A program made the position numbers and the translations under genes. A stretch of 24,929 bases of DNA from Stenotrophomonas maltophilia (GTDB taxonomy: Bacteria > Pseudomonadota > Gammaproteobacteria > Xanthomonadales > Xanthomonadaceae). Positions 16,215 through 24,929 of the stretch are shown here, one piece after another; position 1 is the stretch's first letter, and each line of letters opens with the position of its first letter. Location: positions 1-24,929 of the forward strand of contig DGIP01000294.1 in the NCBI GenBank assembly GCA_002386405.1, given 5' to 3'. The notes below the pieces were generated by a model, which worked only from the letters and a program-made list of their open reading frames with translations, searched no databases and was not told the origin of the DNA.

Positions 16215-16755
16215 GGGCCAGCACCAGGTCGCGGGTTTCCATCTCGCTCATCAGCACGTCCATCAGGAAGAGGCCTTGTTCGCGTTCACGCGCGTCGATG
16301 GGCATCACCGGCAGCAGGCGGTCATCCCAACCCGCGACCGTGGCGCAGGAATCGAGGTCGAACTCCGGCGCGAGGTCCAGCCGCGAAACGCCGATCACCG
16401 CCGGCACCTGCGCGGCATGTTCACGCAGCACGCCCAGGTAGCCTTGAAGTTCTTCCACGGCTGCACGGCGGGTGGCATCAATCAACAGCACCACGCCGCT
16501 GGCGCCCTGCAGCAGGATCGGCCAGATGAAGTCGAAGCGCTGCTGGCCCGGGGTGCCGTACAGGCGCAGGCGGTCGCCGTTGGGCAGGTCGATGTCGGCG
16601 TAGTCCATGGCCACCGTGGTGGAGGCCTTGTCGGCGCCTTCGCGGTCGGTGTTGTGCACATCGGTATCCACCACCGCGCCGGCGGCGATGGCACGCACCA
16701 AGGTTGATTTTCCACACCCCATTCCGCCCAGCACCACGATCTTGTGTTCGCGCAC
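16207..16755 (-). CDS. MglA-like small GTPase
   Basis: 182-aa cytoplasmic Ras-like GTPase of the bacterial group that pairs with Roadblock proteins (MglA, conservon CvnD). The P-loop GGMGCGKST spans residues 10-18, and Thr46/Thr47 can be the switch I threonine. Two motifs are unusual: G3 reads YGTPGQQRF with Gly67 in place of the Asp of DxxG, and G4 reads VSRLD (123-127) rather than NKxD. GTP specificity may therefore be relaxed, though related bacterial families also show GTPGQ. The start is GTG 16755-16753, two bases after the upstream stop; the frame extends to 16980 but overlaps that gene. The 3' end overlaps the Roadblock gene by 8 bases. It is probably a molecular switch for polarity, motility or signalling. 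Confidence 0.88.
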   Translation of the reverse strand: MREHKIVVLGGMGCGKSTLVRAIAAGAVVDTDVHNTDREGADKASTTVAMDYADIDLPNGDRLRLYGTPGQQRFDFIWPILLQGASGVVLLIDATRRAAVEELQGYLGVLREHAAQVPAVIGVSRLDLAPEFDLDSCATVAGWDDRLLPVMPIDAREREQGLFLMDVLMSEMETRDLVLAHG

Positions 16756-16757
16756 GC

Positions 16758-17711
16758 TCAGCCCCCGCCACGCTGGCGCACGCTGCGCCACATGCGGGCC
16801 AGCAGGGTGCCGCCACCCTCGCCCGCACGCAGGGGTGCGGCGCGGGCCGGCGAATCTTCCAGCGCGGCGTAGCCGCACAGGTAGGCCGGGTGGACGAAGC
16901 TGCGCACCGCTTCGGCGGAGACTTCCAGCAGGGTGGCGCACTCCTCCACGCTGCACGCGCGCTTGAGCAGCAACGAGCACAGCCGGAAGTTGTCGTGCTG
17001 GTGGCCCAGCACCCGGAAATCAGGCCAGCGCAGCAGCTTTACCCGTGCGCCGCGCTGCAGGCGCGCATCCAGGTCATGCCAGTGCGCGGGGCGTTGGCCC
17101 CATTGCCACAGCAGCGGCCGCAGCGGCTGGCGTGGCAACGTGCCGGAAAGCTCCTGATACCGCCGCTCGGACAGGCCATGCAGCGAGAGCGATTCGAACT
17201 TGTCGGAGAGATGCTGGGCGAGGCTCGCGGCGTCGATGCCCGCCGGCACCACCATCTGGTCCAGGCAGAAATCGAGCAGAAGTGTCGGCACCTCGTTGAG
17301 CACCAGCACCGCGTGCCCCTGGCGCGCGGGCAGGCGTTCGCGCAGCGCGCGGGTGATCGCCTTGGCGCCCTGCGCCGTGCACGGTTCGTCGATGCGCATC
17401 GGCGCATCGGGCATCTGCCGCAGGGCATCCTCGATGGCGTGGTCGTCGAGTACGCCACGATCGTCGCCCTGCCCCTGGTGCAGCTGCCCGTCCTGGTCCT
17501 CCACCCAGAGCTGGATGCGCGGTCGCTCGCGTACCATGCGCAACGCGGCGTTGCGCAGCGCCGGGGTGTCCTTGATCACAAGCAGGTCGCACTCATCAAG
17601 ATCGCGGCAGCTGCGCACGCGGTCGCCGGGCAACGAGGCCGCGACACGCAGGCGTTGCAGCAACGCGCGTTCTCCCTGGACATCCGATCCGACCACCAGC
17701 ACCCTGGCCAT
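16758..17711 (-). CDS. Unrecognised protein heading the GTPase/Roadblock operon
   Basis: 317-aa soluble protein that I cannot assign. The first 50 residues (ARVLVVGSDVQGERALLQRL ... CDLLVIKD) have the strand-helix-strand start of a response-regulator-like or Rossmann domain, but no clear phospho-acceptor Asp set. The middle (about 130-200) contains VLVLNEVPTLLLDFCLDQMV. Residues about 235-290 (RLCSLLLKRACSVEECATLLEVSAEAVRSFVHPAYLCGYA) look like a winged-helix or HTH-like segment. The C-terminus is Arg/Gly-rich. GGGGAAGG lies just before ATG 17711. Its stop is two bases from the GTPase start, so the proteins should act together; it may be an effector or localisation partner. Confidence 0.75.
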   Translation of the reverse strand: MARVLVVGSDVQGERALLQRLRVAASLPGDRVRSCRDLDECDLLVIKDTPALRNAALRMVRERPRIQLWVEDQDGQLHQGQGDDRGVLDDHAIEDALRQMPDAPMRIDEPCTAQGAKAITRALRERLPARQGHAVLVLNEVPTLLLDFCLDQMVVPAGIDAASLAQHLSDKFESLSLHGLSERRYQELSGTLPRQPLRPLLWQWGQRPAHWHDLDARLQRGARVKLLRWPDFRVLGHQHDNFRLCSLLLKRACSVEECATLLEVSAEAVRSFVHPAYLCGYAALEDSPARAAPLRAGEGGGTLLARMWRSVRQRGGG

Positions 17712-17878
17712 CGCCTTCCCCTGGGTTGAGTGAGTAGCCTATGCCAAGGCTCGCGCATTCAACGGTGATGGACTGCTCACTTCGCACTGGCGAAACAGCC
17801 GGATCCATCCGCTGGGTGCTGCCTTGTTGCGGGAGCGTGCCAGAACTGCCCAGACGTACGTCACGTATTTGCGGCCAA

Positions 17879-17909
17879 AACAAAAAAACCCGCGCCGAAG
17901 CGCGGGTTT
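17879..17909 (-). terminator. Intrinsic terminator of the isocitrate dehydrogenase gene
   Basis: On the minus strand a 10-bp perfect stem (AAACCCGCGC / GCGCGGGTTT, loop TTCG on that strand) is followed by a T-run at 17888-17882 and more T beyond. It lies 33 bases after the stop codon. Confidence 0.9.
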
Positions 17910-17941
17910 CCTGTCGACCACCACCAGGGTGGAATCGAACC

Positions 17942-20226
<2,285 letters not shown>

Positions 20227-20270
20227 AGCCGGGCCATACGCGGCGGTATTGGAACGCTGTGTGGCACAGA

Positions 20271-20299
20271 CAAAAAAGACGCAGCCTCGCGGCTGCGTC
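20271..20299 (-). terminator. Intrinsic terminator of the LysM/lipoprotein unit
   Basis: On the minus strand GACGCAGCC pairs with GGCTGCGTC (20278-20286 and 20291-20299) around a 4-base loop, followed by six T residues. It lies 37 bases after the lipoprotein stop. Confidence 0.9.
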
Positions 20300-20335
20300 C
20301 ATCGTGAGTCCGTGCCGGGAGAGAGTCGGCGGGAC

Positions 20336-20833
20336 TTACTTGACCTCGAACTCCTGCGGCGTTCCTGCCGCCTGACCATCTACGGTGACTTCTGCGCGGT
20401 ACTTGCCGGCCGGCCAGCCGTTCGCATTCTCGAACGTGACGTTGGTGGTATCAGGACCCGACGTGTTCAACGCCTGGGTCTTTTCGCCGGCCACCTGGCC
20501 GTCCTGATAGGTCAGCTTGACGCCGGTGTTGACGTTGTTGGCGGTGCCGTCGGTGCGGAAGGAGACGATGATGATGTCCTTCGGCGCGAACAGCGCCACC
20601 GGGGCCACCGACTTGTCGGCGGCGGCGGTCTTGCCCACCGTCACGGCGGACACGCTCACCGGGGCGGCAGCGGTCATCGGCTGCGGCGCGGCCGGCTCGG
20701 CCGGGGTCGTCGCGACCGGGGTGGCCGGCTGGGCATTGTTGTCGGCGGTGTCTTCCTTCTTCTTGCAGCCAACCAGGGCCACGGTGGCCAGCGCAGCGGC
20801 AAGTACGGTAGTGCTGATGGACGTCTTCTTCAT
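20336..20833 (-). CDS. Envelope lipoprotein with Ala/Pro linker and Ig-like domain
   Basis: 165-aa predicted lipoprotein of unknown function. The signal MKKTSISTTVLAAALATVALVGC ends in lipobox LVGC with Cys23; the residues after it are KKKED, which do not include the Asp+2 inner-membrane signal, so the outer membrane is more likely. Residues about 33-80 are an Ala/Pro/Thr-rich linker. The last 80 residues (DIIIVSFRTDGTANNVNTGVKLTYQDGQVAGEKTQ ... WPAGKYRAEVTVDGQAAGTPQEFEVK) have the alternating strand pattern of a beta-sandwich. GGAGGAATTCC places the ribosome site well before ATG 20833. It is the second gene after the LysM gene (46-base gap) and ends at a clear terminator, so both are likely one transcript. 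Confidence 0.85.
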   Translation of the reverse strand: MKKTSISTTVLAAALATVALVGCKKKEDTADNNAQPATPVATTPAEPAAPQPMTAAAPVSVSAVTVGKTAAADKSVAPVALFAPKDIIIVSFRTDGTANNVNTGVKLTYQDGQVAGEKTQALNTSGPDTTNVTFENANGWPAGKYRAEVTVDGQAAGTPQEFEVK

Positions 20834-20879
20834 GGAATTCCTCCCTGGGAATCGAAAGTGGACTGCAGGCGGAGCGGGC

Positions 20880-21176
20880 TTATTCTTTCGGCGGCAATTT
20901 CAGCGTCTGGCCCGGGAAAATCTTGTCGGGGTCATCCAGTACGTCCCGGTTGGCCTCGAAAATCTTCTTCCAGGCATTACCGTCGCCCAGCTCGTTCTTG
21001 GCGATCTTCGACAGCGAATCGCCTGCCTTTACGGTGTAGGTGCTACCCCCCACCAGTTCGGCGGTGGAATCCACCGAGGCGGTGACGCCGGAAAAATCGG
21101 CCTTCTCCACCTTCTGCGCGGTGGTATCCACGCTGGCGGTGACACCGGAGAAATCGGCTTTCTTGTCGGTACTCAT
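20880..21176 (-). CDS. LysM-domain protein with N-terminal tandem repeat
   Basis: 98-aa protein. Residues about 46-95 are a LysM domain (YTVKAGDSLSKIAKNELGDG ... IFPGQTLKLP), which binds glycan such as peptidoglycan; its KNELGDGNAWKKIFEANRD form is like the LysM half of E. coli YgaU/Kbp. Instead of a BON domain, the N-terminus has two 19-residue repeats (6-24 and 25-43) beginning KADFSGVTASVD. There is no signal peptide, so it is cytoplasmic as predicted for YgaU, or exported by an unseen route. ATG 21176 was chosen because GGGAG lies 7 bases upstream; a GTG at 21182 is too close to it. The lipoprotein gene follows after 46 bases. Confidence 0.88.
   Translation of the reverse strand: MSTDKKADFSGVTASVDTTAQKVEKADFSGVTASVDSTAELVGGSTYTVKAGDSLSKIAKNELGDGNAWKKIFEANRDVLDDPDKIFPGQTLKLPPKE
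21048..21161 (-). repeat. 57-bp tandem repeat in the LysM gene
   Basis: Two adjacent 57-base units (21105-21161 and 21048-21104) encode 19-residue repeats identical at 15 positions. Several codons differ silently, including AGC versus TCG for the same serine, so the duplication is old and the protein sequence is conserved. Confidence 0.85.
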
Positions 21177-21305
21177 CCACACGCTCCCTTGAATGGAACA
21201 ACCCTGGATCGCACGGTGTCACAGGCGTTGTTAATGGGGCATGGCGCAGGCGTGAAGGCGTCGGGAGGTTTTCTGAACAGGGCGGCCGGCGGGCCTTGGC
21301 CACGC

Positions 21306-21311
21306 TAAAAT
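21306..21311 (+). promoter_or_regulatory. -10 box just before queF, suggesting leaderless mRNA
   Basis: TAAAAT matches 5/6 of the -10 consensus and ends 6 bases before the A of the queF ATG. Transcription would start at or next to the start codon. No Shine-Dalgarno sequence lies between, and no clear -35 is seen. Confidence 0.45.
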
Positions 21312-21317
21312 GGCGGC

Positions 21318-22136
21318 ATGAATACCCCCCAGGACTCCAGCCTCGGCCGCGAGGTTGCTTACCCCTCCCAGTACGACCCCGCCCTGCTCTTCCCGATCCC
21401 GCGCCGCGCCGCGCGCGAGGAGATCGGCGTGGACGAAGCCAACCTTCCCTTCGTCGGCCATGACCGCTGGCAGGCCTACGAGCTGAGCTGGCTGGACCGG
21501 CGCGGCAAGCCGCGGGTGGCCGTGGCCACCATCAGCGTGCCGTGCACCTCGCCGAACCTGATCGAATCCAAGTCGTTCAAGCTTTACCTCAACTCGCTCA
21601 ACAGCACCCGTTTCGACGACGACGAGCAGGCCCGCCAGCGTATTGCCGGTGACCTGTCGGCCTGCGCCGGGGCGGTGGTGAACGTGGTGTTCGGGGTACC
21701 GCTGCTGGTGGAAGCGGCCGAAGGCGAATCACTGGATGGGCTGGACGTGGCGATCGAGCGCTACGGTCCACCGGCGCCGGAGTACCTGTCGGCCAATGCC
21801 GGCCAGGTGGTGACCGAGACGCTCAGCTCGGCGCTGCTCAAGTCCAACTGCCCGGTCACCGGCCAGCCGGACTGGGCCAGCGTGAGCGTGCGCTACCGCG
21901 GCCCGCGCATCGACCGCGAAGGCCTGCTGCGCTACCTGGTGAGCTACCGCGAGCATGCCGAATTCCACGAGCAGTGCGTGGAGCGCATCTTCAACGAGCT
22001 TACCCTGCGCTGCCAGCCGGAATGGCTGGAAGTGGAGGCGCGCTACACCCGCCGTGGCGGGCTGGACATCAACCCGTGGCGGGCCAGCGCCGGCATCGAG
22101 CAGCCGGCGCGGACCGTGCGGGACCTGAGGCAGTAA
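21318..22136 (+). CDS. queF: NADPH-dependent 7-cyano-7-deazaguanine reductase
   Basis: 272-aa cytoplasmic enzyme reducing preQ0 to preQ1, the nitrile-to-amine step of queuosine tRNA modification. This is the long, two-module form. The QueF motif ESKSFKLY (83-90) is in the N-terminal module. The catalytic CPVTGQPDW, with nucleophile Cys178 and proton donor Asp185, is in the C-terminal one, followed by EFHE (His217, Glu218) that binds substrate. The N-terminal [22 protein letters not shown] is typical of the family and supports this ATG. No ribosome site precedes it, and a -10 box lies immediately upstream. It converges with the amidohydrolase gene, 6 bases between stops. No other queuosine gene is nearby. 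Confidence 0.97.
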   Translation: MNTPQDSSLGREVAYPSQYDPALLFPIPRRAAREEIGVDEANLPFVGHDRWQAYELSWLDRRGKPRVAVATISVPCTSPNLIESKSFKLYLNSLNSTRFDDDEQARQRIAGDLSACAGAVVNVVFGVPLLVEAAEGESLDGLDVAIERYGPPAPEYLSANAGQVVTETLSSALLKSNCPVTGQPDWASVSVRYRGPRIDREGLLRYLVSYREHAEFHEQCVERIFNELTLRCQPEWLEVEARYTRRGGLDINPWRASAGIEQPARTVRDLRQ

Positions 22137-22142
22137 ACCGCC

Positions 22143-23459
22143 TCAGCCCGCCTTCGGCGCGTTGAGGAAATCGAGGCTGACCTGCAGCAATGCGCGCAGG
22201 CCTACATCCAGCGCCTTCTCGTCCAGCAGGAACTTCGGCGAATGGTTGGCCGGGGCGGTGGCCGGGTCGATGCCTTCGCTGGTGGAGCCGACGAAGAAGA
22301 ACATGCCCGGCACCTGCTGGGCATACAGCGAGAAGTCTTCGGCGCCCATCTGCAGCGGCGGCTCGTACACGTTGGCTTCGCCGACCACGGCCTGCAGGCT
22401 GGGCAGCATGCGTGCGGTCAGCGCCGGGTCGTTGACCGTGGCCGGGTTGCCTTCGGCCTCGAAGATCTCGGTCTGCGCCTTGGCGCCATGCGCGGCGGCG
22501 GTGTGTTCGGCCACGTTGCGCAGGTCGGCGAAGATCTGCTGGCGCATGCCTTCGTCGAAGGTGCGGATGGTGCCCACCATCTCGACCTCGTCGGGAATGA
22601 TGTTGTAGCGGATACCGCCCTTGATCGCGCCGAAGGACACCACCGCCGGCTGCTTGGAGATGTTGGAGCGGCGGCTGACGATGGTCTGCGCGGTCCCCAC
22701 CAGGTCGGCGGTGGCCACGATCGGGTCAACCCCGTTCCACGGGGCCGAGCCATGGGTCTGGCGGCCGATCACCTTGATCCCGAAGCGGTCCGAGGCGGCC
22801 ATCAGCGGGCCACCGCGCACGGCGATCTGCCCGGCCTGGACACTGGAGAACACGTGCAGGCCGAACACCGCGTCCGGCTTGAAGTCTGCAAACAGGCCTT
22901 CCTTGAGCATCAGCGCGGCACCGCCCTCTTCCGGCGGCGGCGCGCCTTCTTCGGAAGGCTGGAAGATCAGCATCACTTCGCCGGGCAGGTTCTCGCGCAT
23001 CTTCACCAGCGCGTCGGCCACGCCGAGCAGGGTGGCGGTGTGGGCGTCATGGCCGCAGGCATGCATCACCCCCACCGGCTCGCCGCGATAGGTGCTGGTG
23101 GCCTTGGAGGCAAACGGCAGGCCGGTCTGTTCGGTCACCGGCAGCGCGTCCATGTCCGCGCGCAGGGCGATGCGCGGGCCGGGCTTGCCCCCCTTGATGA
23201 TGGCCACCACGCCGTGGTGGGCGATGCCGGTCTTCGGCTTCAGGCCCATGGCGCGCAGCTGTTCGGCCACCTTGGCCGAGGTACGCTCCTCGCGGTTGGA
23301 CAGCTCCGGGTGCTGGTGGAAGTCGCGGCGCCACTGCACCACCTGGGCCTGCAGGCGGGCGGCGGCGGCGGTGACTTCCGGGCGTTCTGCCGGGGCGGTG
23401 GCGGCCAGCGCGGGCGAGGCGAGCAGCAGGGCGGACAGCAGCAGCGACAGACGGGGCAT
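22143..23459 (-). CDS. Exported M20 family amidohydrolase
   Basis: 438-aa metal-dependent amidohydrolase of the M20D group (hippurate, IAA-amino acid or N-acyl amino acid hydrolases). It cleaves an acyl group from an amino acid or similar amide. Metal ligands of the family are visible: HACGHDAHT (Cys135, His137), QPSEEG (Glu170/171), GLHV (His202) and NHSPKF (His406). RRDFHQHPELSNREERT and MGAEDFSLY are further signatures. Unlike most relatives it has a signal peptide (LSLLLSALLLASPALAA, cleavage near residue 20), so it acts in the periplasm. ATG 23459 was chosen because GGAG lies 6 bases before it and the signal starts there; the frame stays open to 23507. The substrate cannot be told from the sequence. 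Confidence 0.92.
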   Translation of the reverse strand: MPRLSLLLSALLLASPALAATAPAERPEVTAAAARLQAQVVQWRRDFHQHPELSNREERTSAKVAEQLRAMGLKPKTGIAHHGVVAIIKGGKPGPRIALRADMDALPVTEQTGLPFASKATSTYRGEPVGVMHACGHDAHTATLLGVADALVKMRENLPGEVMLIFQPSEEGAPPPEEGGAALMLKEGLFADFKPDAVFGLHVFSSVQAGQIAVRGGPLMAASDRFGIKVIGRQTHGSAPWNGVDPIVATADLVGTAQTIVSRRSNISKQPAVVSFGAIKGGIRYNIIPDEVEMVGTIRTFDEGMRQQIFADLRNVAEHTAAAHGAKAQTEIFEAEGNPATVNDPALTARMLPSLQAVVGEANVYEPPLQMGAEDFSLYAQQVPGMFFFVGSTSEGIDPATAPANHSPKFLLDEKALDVGLRALLQVSLDFLNAPKAG

Positions 23460-23522
23460 TCGGGTCTCCACGGGTGATCCAGGGGTTTGAACCTGAATGT
23501 AGGGCATCAGGGTGGGTTCGGA

Positions 23523-23547
23523 AAGCCGACCAACGGTCGGCTTCTAC
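23523..23547 (-). repeat. SMAG/REP-type GTAG palindrome
   Basis: On the minus strand GTAG (23547-23544) is followed at once by AAGCCGACC, a 3-base loop and GGTCGGCTT, a 9-bp perfect stem. It has the same layout as the element at 15309, with a different stem sequence, and lies between the divergent amidohydrolase and efflux adaptor genes. Confidence 0.7.
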
Positions 23548-23597
23548 CTTGAGGGAACCCTTTCCGCCTTCACCGGTCTGACCGCCCGTCCCATTTG

Positions 23598-23607
23598 TCA
23601 TGCATGA
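23598..23607. promoter_or_regulatory. Palindrome before the efflux adaptor gene
   Basis: TCATGCATGA is a perfect 10-bp palindrome about 75 bases before the adaptor start; TATGCT at 23626-23631 may be its -10 box. It could be a repressor site, but the arms are short and no regulator gene is adjacent. Confidence 0.25.
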
Positions 23608-23680
23608 AAGGTCACGGGTGGCGGGTATGCTTTGCGACTGCCAACCGGGCCCCGCCCTTCGCCAGCCTCAGGAGTTTTGA

Positions 23681-24929
23681 ATGTCGCGTTTCTGGAAGAT
23701 CGTGCTGCTGGTGATCGCAGTGCTGGTAGTGGGGCTGGTGGGCATGCGCATGCTGGGCGGCGGCAAGGGTAAGGATGCCAAGGCCGACGCGCAGGCCGAG
23801 GCCGGCAAGGACGGCGAGCGCAACACGGACCCGGTGCCGGTGACGGTGATCGACGCGGCCCGCCAGGACGTGCCGGTCTACGCCAGCGCGCTGGGCACGG
23901 TGAGTGCGATGAACACCGTGACGGTGAGCCCGCAGGTGGGCGGCCAGCTGATCAGCCTGAACTTCAAGGAAGGCCAGGAAGTGAAGCAGGGCGACCTGCT
24001 GGCGCAGATCGATCCGCGCACGCTGCAGGCCAGCTTTGATGAAGCCGCGGCCGCCAAGAAGCAGAACCAGGCCCAGCTGGCCACGGCGCGCTCGAACTAC
24101 CAGCGCTCCAATTCGCCCGAATACCGCCAGTACGTGGCCAAGACCGACCTGGACACCCAGCGCAACCAGGTGGCCCAGTACGAAAGCGCGGTGGCGGCCA
24201 ATGAAGCCAGCATGCGCGCGGCCCAGGTGCAGCTGCAGTACACCCGCGTGACCGCCCCCATTTCCGGCATCGCCGGCATCCGTGCGGTGGACGCCGGAAA
24301 CGTGGTCAGCGCCGGTACCGCACTGGTCACGCTGACCCAGATCCATCCCATCCACGTGGTGTTCAACCTGCCCGAACGCCAGCTGCCGGACGTGCGCCAG
24401 GCCCAGCAGGCCGGGCCGGTGACGATTGCCGCACTGGACCGCAACGACTCGCACGTGCTCACCGATGGCGGCAAGCTCGACGTGGTGGACAACCAGATCA
24501 GCAGCGACAGCGGCACGTTCCGCGCGCGTGCGCTGTTCGACAACGCCGACAACACCCTGTGGCCGGGCCAGTTCGTCAACGTGCGCATGCAGCTGCGCAC
24601 CATCGCCGGCGGCGTGGTCATTCCCACTCAAGCCGTCATGCGCGGCCCCGATGGCGAGTACGTGTACATCGTCAAGCCGGACAACACGGTGGCCATGCAG
24701 ACCGTGAAGAGCGGCGTGGAAGTGGGCGACAGCAACGTGCAGATCACCGAAGGCCTGAAGGGCGGCGAGCGCGTGGTCAGCGAAGGCCAGTTCCGGCTCA
24801 AGCCGGGCAGCAAGGTCACCGCACTGAAGCCGGGCGAGACCCCGGCCGCGCCGACCGAGGCCGAACTCAAGGCCGCCGCGCAGAAACAGGGCCCCGGCAG
24901 CCGCCGTGGCGGCGGTCCGCGCTGTCCGC
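23681..24929 (+). CDS. RND efflux periplasmic adaptor, MdtA/AcrA type, cut by window end
   Basis: The frame is open from ATG 23681 to the window edge, about 416 residues with no stop. GGAG lies 6 bases before the start. The protein joins an inner-membrane RND pump to an outer-membrane channel in multidrug efflux. An N-terminal hydrophobic segment (WKIVLLVIAVLVVGLVG) anchors or exports it. Then come a lipoyl half (VSPQVGGQLISLNFKEGQEVKQGDLLAQIDP), an alpha hairpin (about 110-180), the second lipoyl half (YTRVTAPISGIAGIRAVDAGNVV), a beta barrel (PIHVVFNLPERQLPDV ... WPGQFVNVRMQL) and a membrane-proximal domain. The C-terminus turns Gln/Gly/Arg-rich (GSRRGGGP). The motifs are closest to MdtA. 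The pump gene would be expected just beyond the window. Confidence 0.92.
   Translation, partial: MSRFWKIVLLVIAVLVVGLVGMRMLGGGKGKDAKADAQAEAGKDGERNTDPVPVTVIDAARQDVPVYASALGTVSAMNTVTVSPQVGGQLISLNFKEGQEVKQGDLLAQIDPRTLQASFDEAAAAKKQNQAQLATARSNYQRSNSPEYRQYVAKTDLDTQRNQVAQYESAVAANEASMRAAQVQLQYTRVTAPISGIAGIRAVDAGNVVSAGTALVTLTQIHPIHVVFNLPERQLPDVRQAQQAGPVTIAALDRNDSHVLTDGGKLDVVDNQISSDSGTFRARALFDNADNTLWPGQFVNVRMQLRTIAGGVVIPTQAVMRGPDGEYVYIVKPDNTVAMQTVKSGVEVGDSNVQITEGLKGGERVVSEGQFRLKPGSKVTALKPGETPAAPTEAELKAAAQKQGPGSRRGGGPRCP

Noticed and set aside
17826..17850. Sigma-54-like site (CTGGCACG ... GCAA, minus strand) upstream of the GTPase operon
   Set aside because: The -24 part matches, but the GG-to-GC spacing is one base short and the -12 TTGC element is absent.
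17925..17941. tRNA T-arm-like sequence (GGTTCGATTCC on the minus strand) just after the isocitrate dehydrogenase stop
   Set aside because: The flanking bases do not form the five-pair T stem, and no acceptor, D or anticodon arm is nearby. It is probably chance.

Overview
The window is high-GC, densely coded DNA from a Xanthomonadaceae bacterium, most likely Stenotrophomonas. The gene content fits: a large TonB-dependent receptor of the Xanthomonas/Caulobacter type, a monomeric isocitrate dehydrogenase, aceK and long-form queF. Two intergenic palindromes headed by GTAG match the known Stenotrophomonas SMAG/REP element format. I see no insertion sequence, prophage, CRISPR array, rRNA or tRNA gene.

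Region 1 (1-9.9 kb) is a beta-glucoside/oligosaccharide use locus. It holds an exported GH3 beta-glucosidase (minus), a LacI-family regulator (plus), a glucose/galactose-type MFS permease (minus), a TonB-dependent receptor (plus) and a cupin-like putative oxygenase (plus). The palindrome TGACAGCGCTGTCA or a close variant lies in both regulatory intergenic regions: on the -10 box of the GH3 promoter, as an inverted pair before the permease, and on a TTGACA before the receptor. The simple model is a local LacI regulon: receptor imports beta-glucosides, GH3 releases glucose in the periplasm, permease takes glucose to the cytoplasm.

Region 2 (10.1-15.3 kb) has a membrane diguanylate cyclase with a dCache-like sensor and an intact inhibitory site. 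It converges on a minus-strand run: aceK followed by two tandem paralogous exported proteins that look like tandem TonB C-terminal domains without anchor or linker.

Region 3 (15.3-17.7 kb) is a tightly packed four-gene minus-strand operon: an unrecognised 317-aa protein, an MglA-like small GTPase with altered G3 and G4 motifs, and two Roadblock/LC7 proteins. It is the best candidate here for an under-described system, probably a GTPase switch for polarity, motility or signalling.

Region 4 (17.7-21.2 kb) has monomeric NADP-isocitrate dehydrogenase with its own promoter and terminator, then a two-gene envelope unit (LysM protein with an N-terminal tandem repeat, then a lipoprotein) with a clear terminator. 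Region 5 (21.3 kb to end) has queF, probably leaderless, converging on an exported M20 amidohydrolase. A REP element and the start of an RND efflux adaptor, cut by the window edge, follow.
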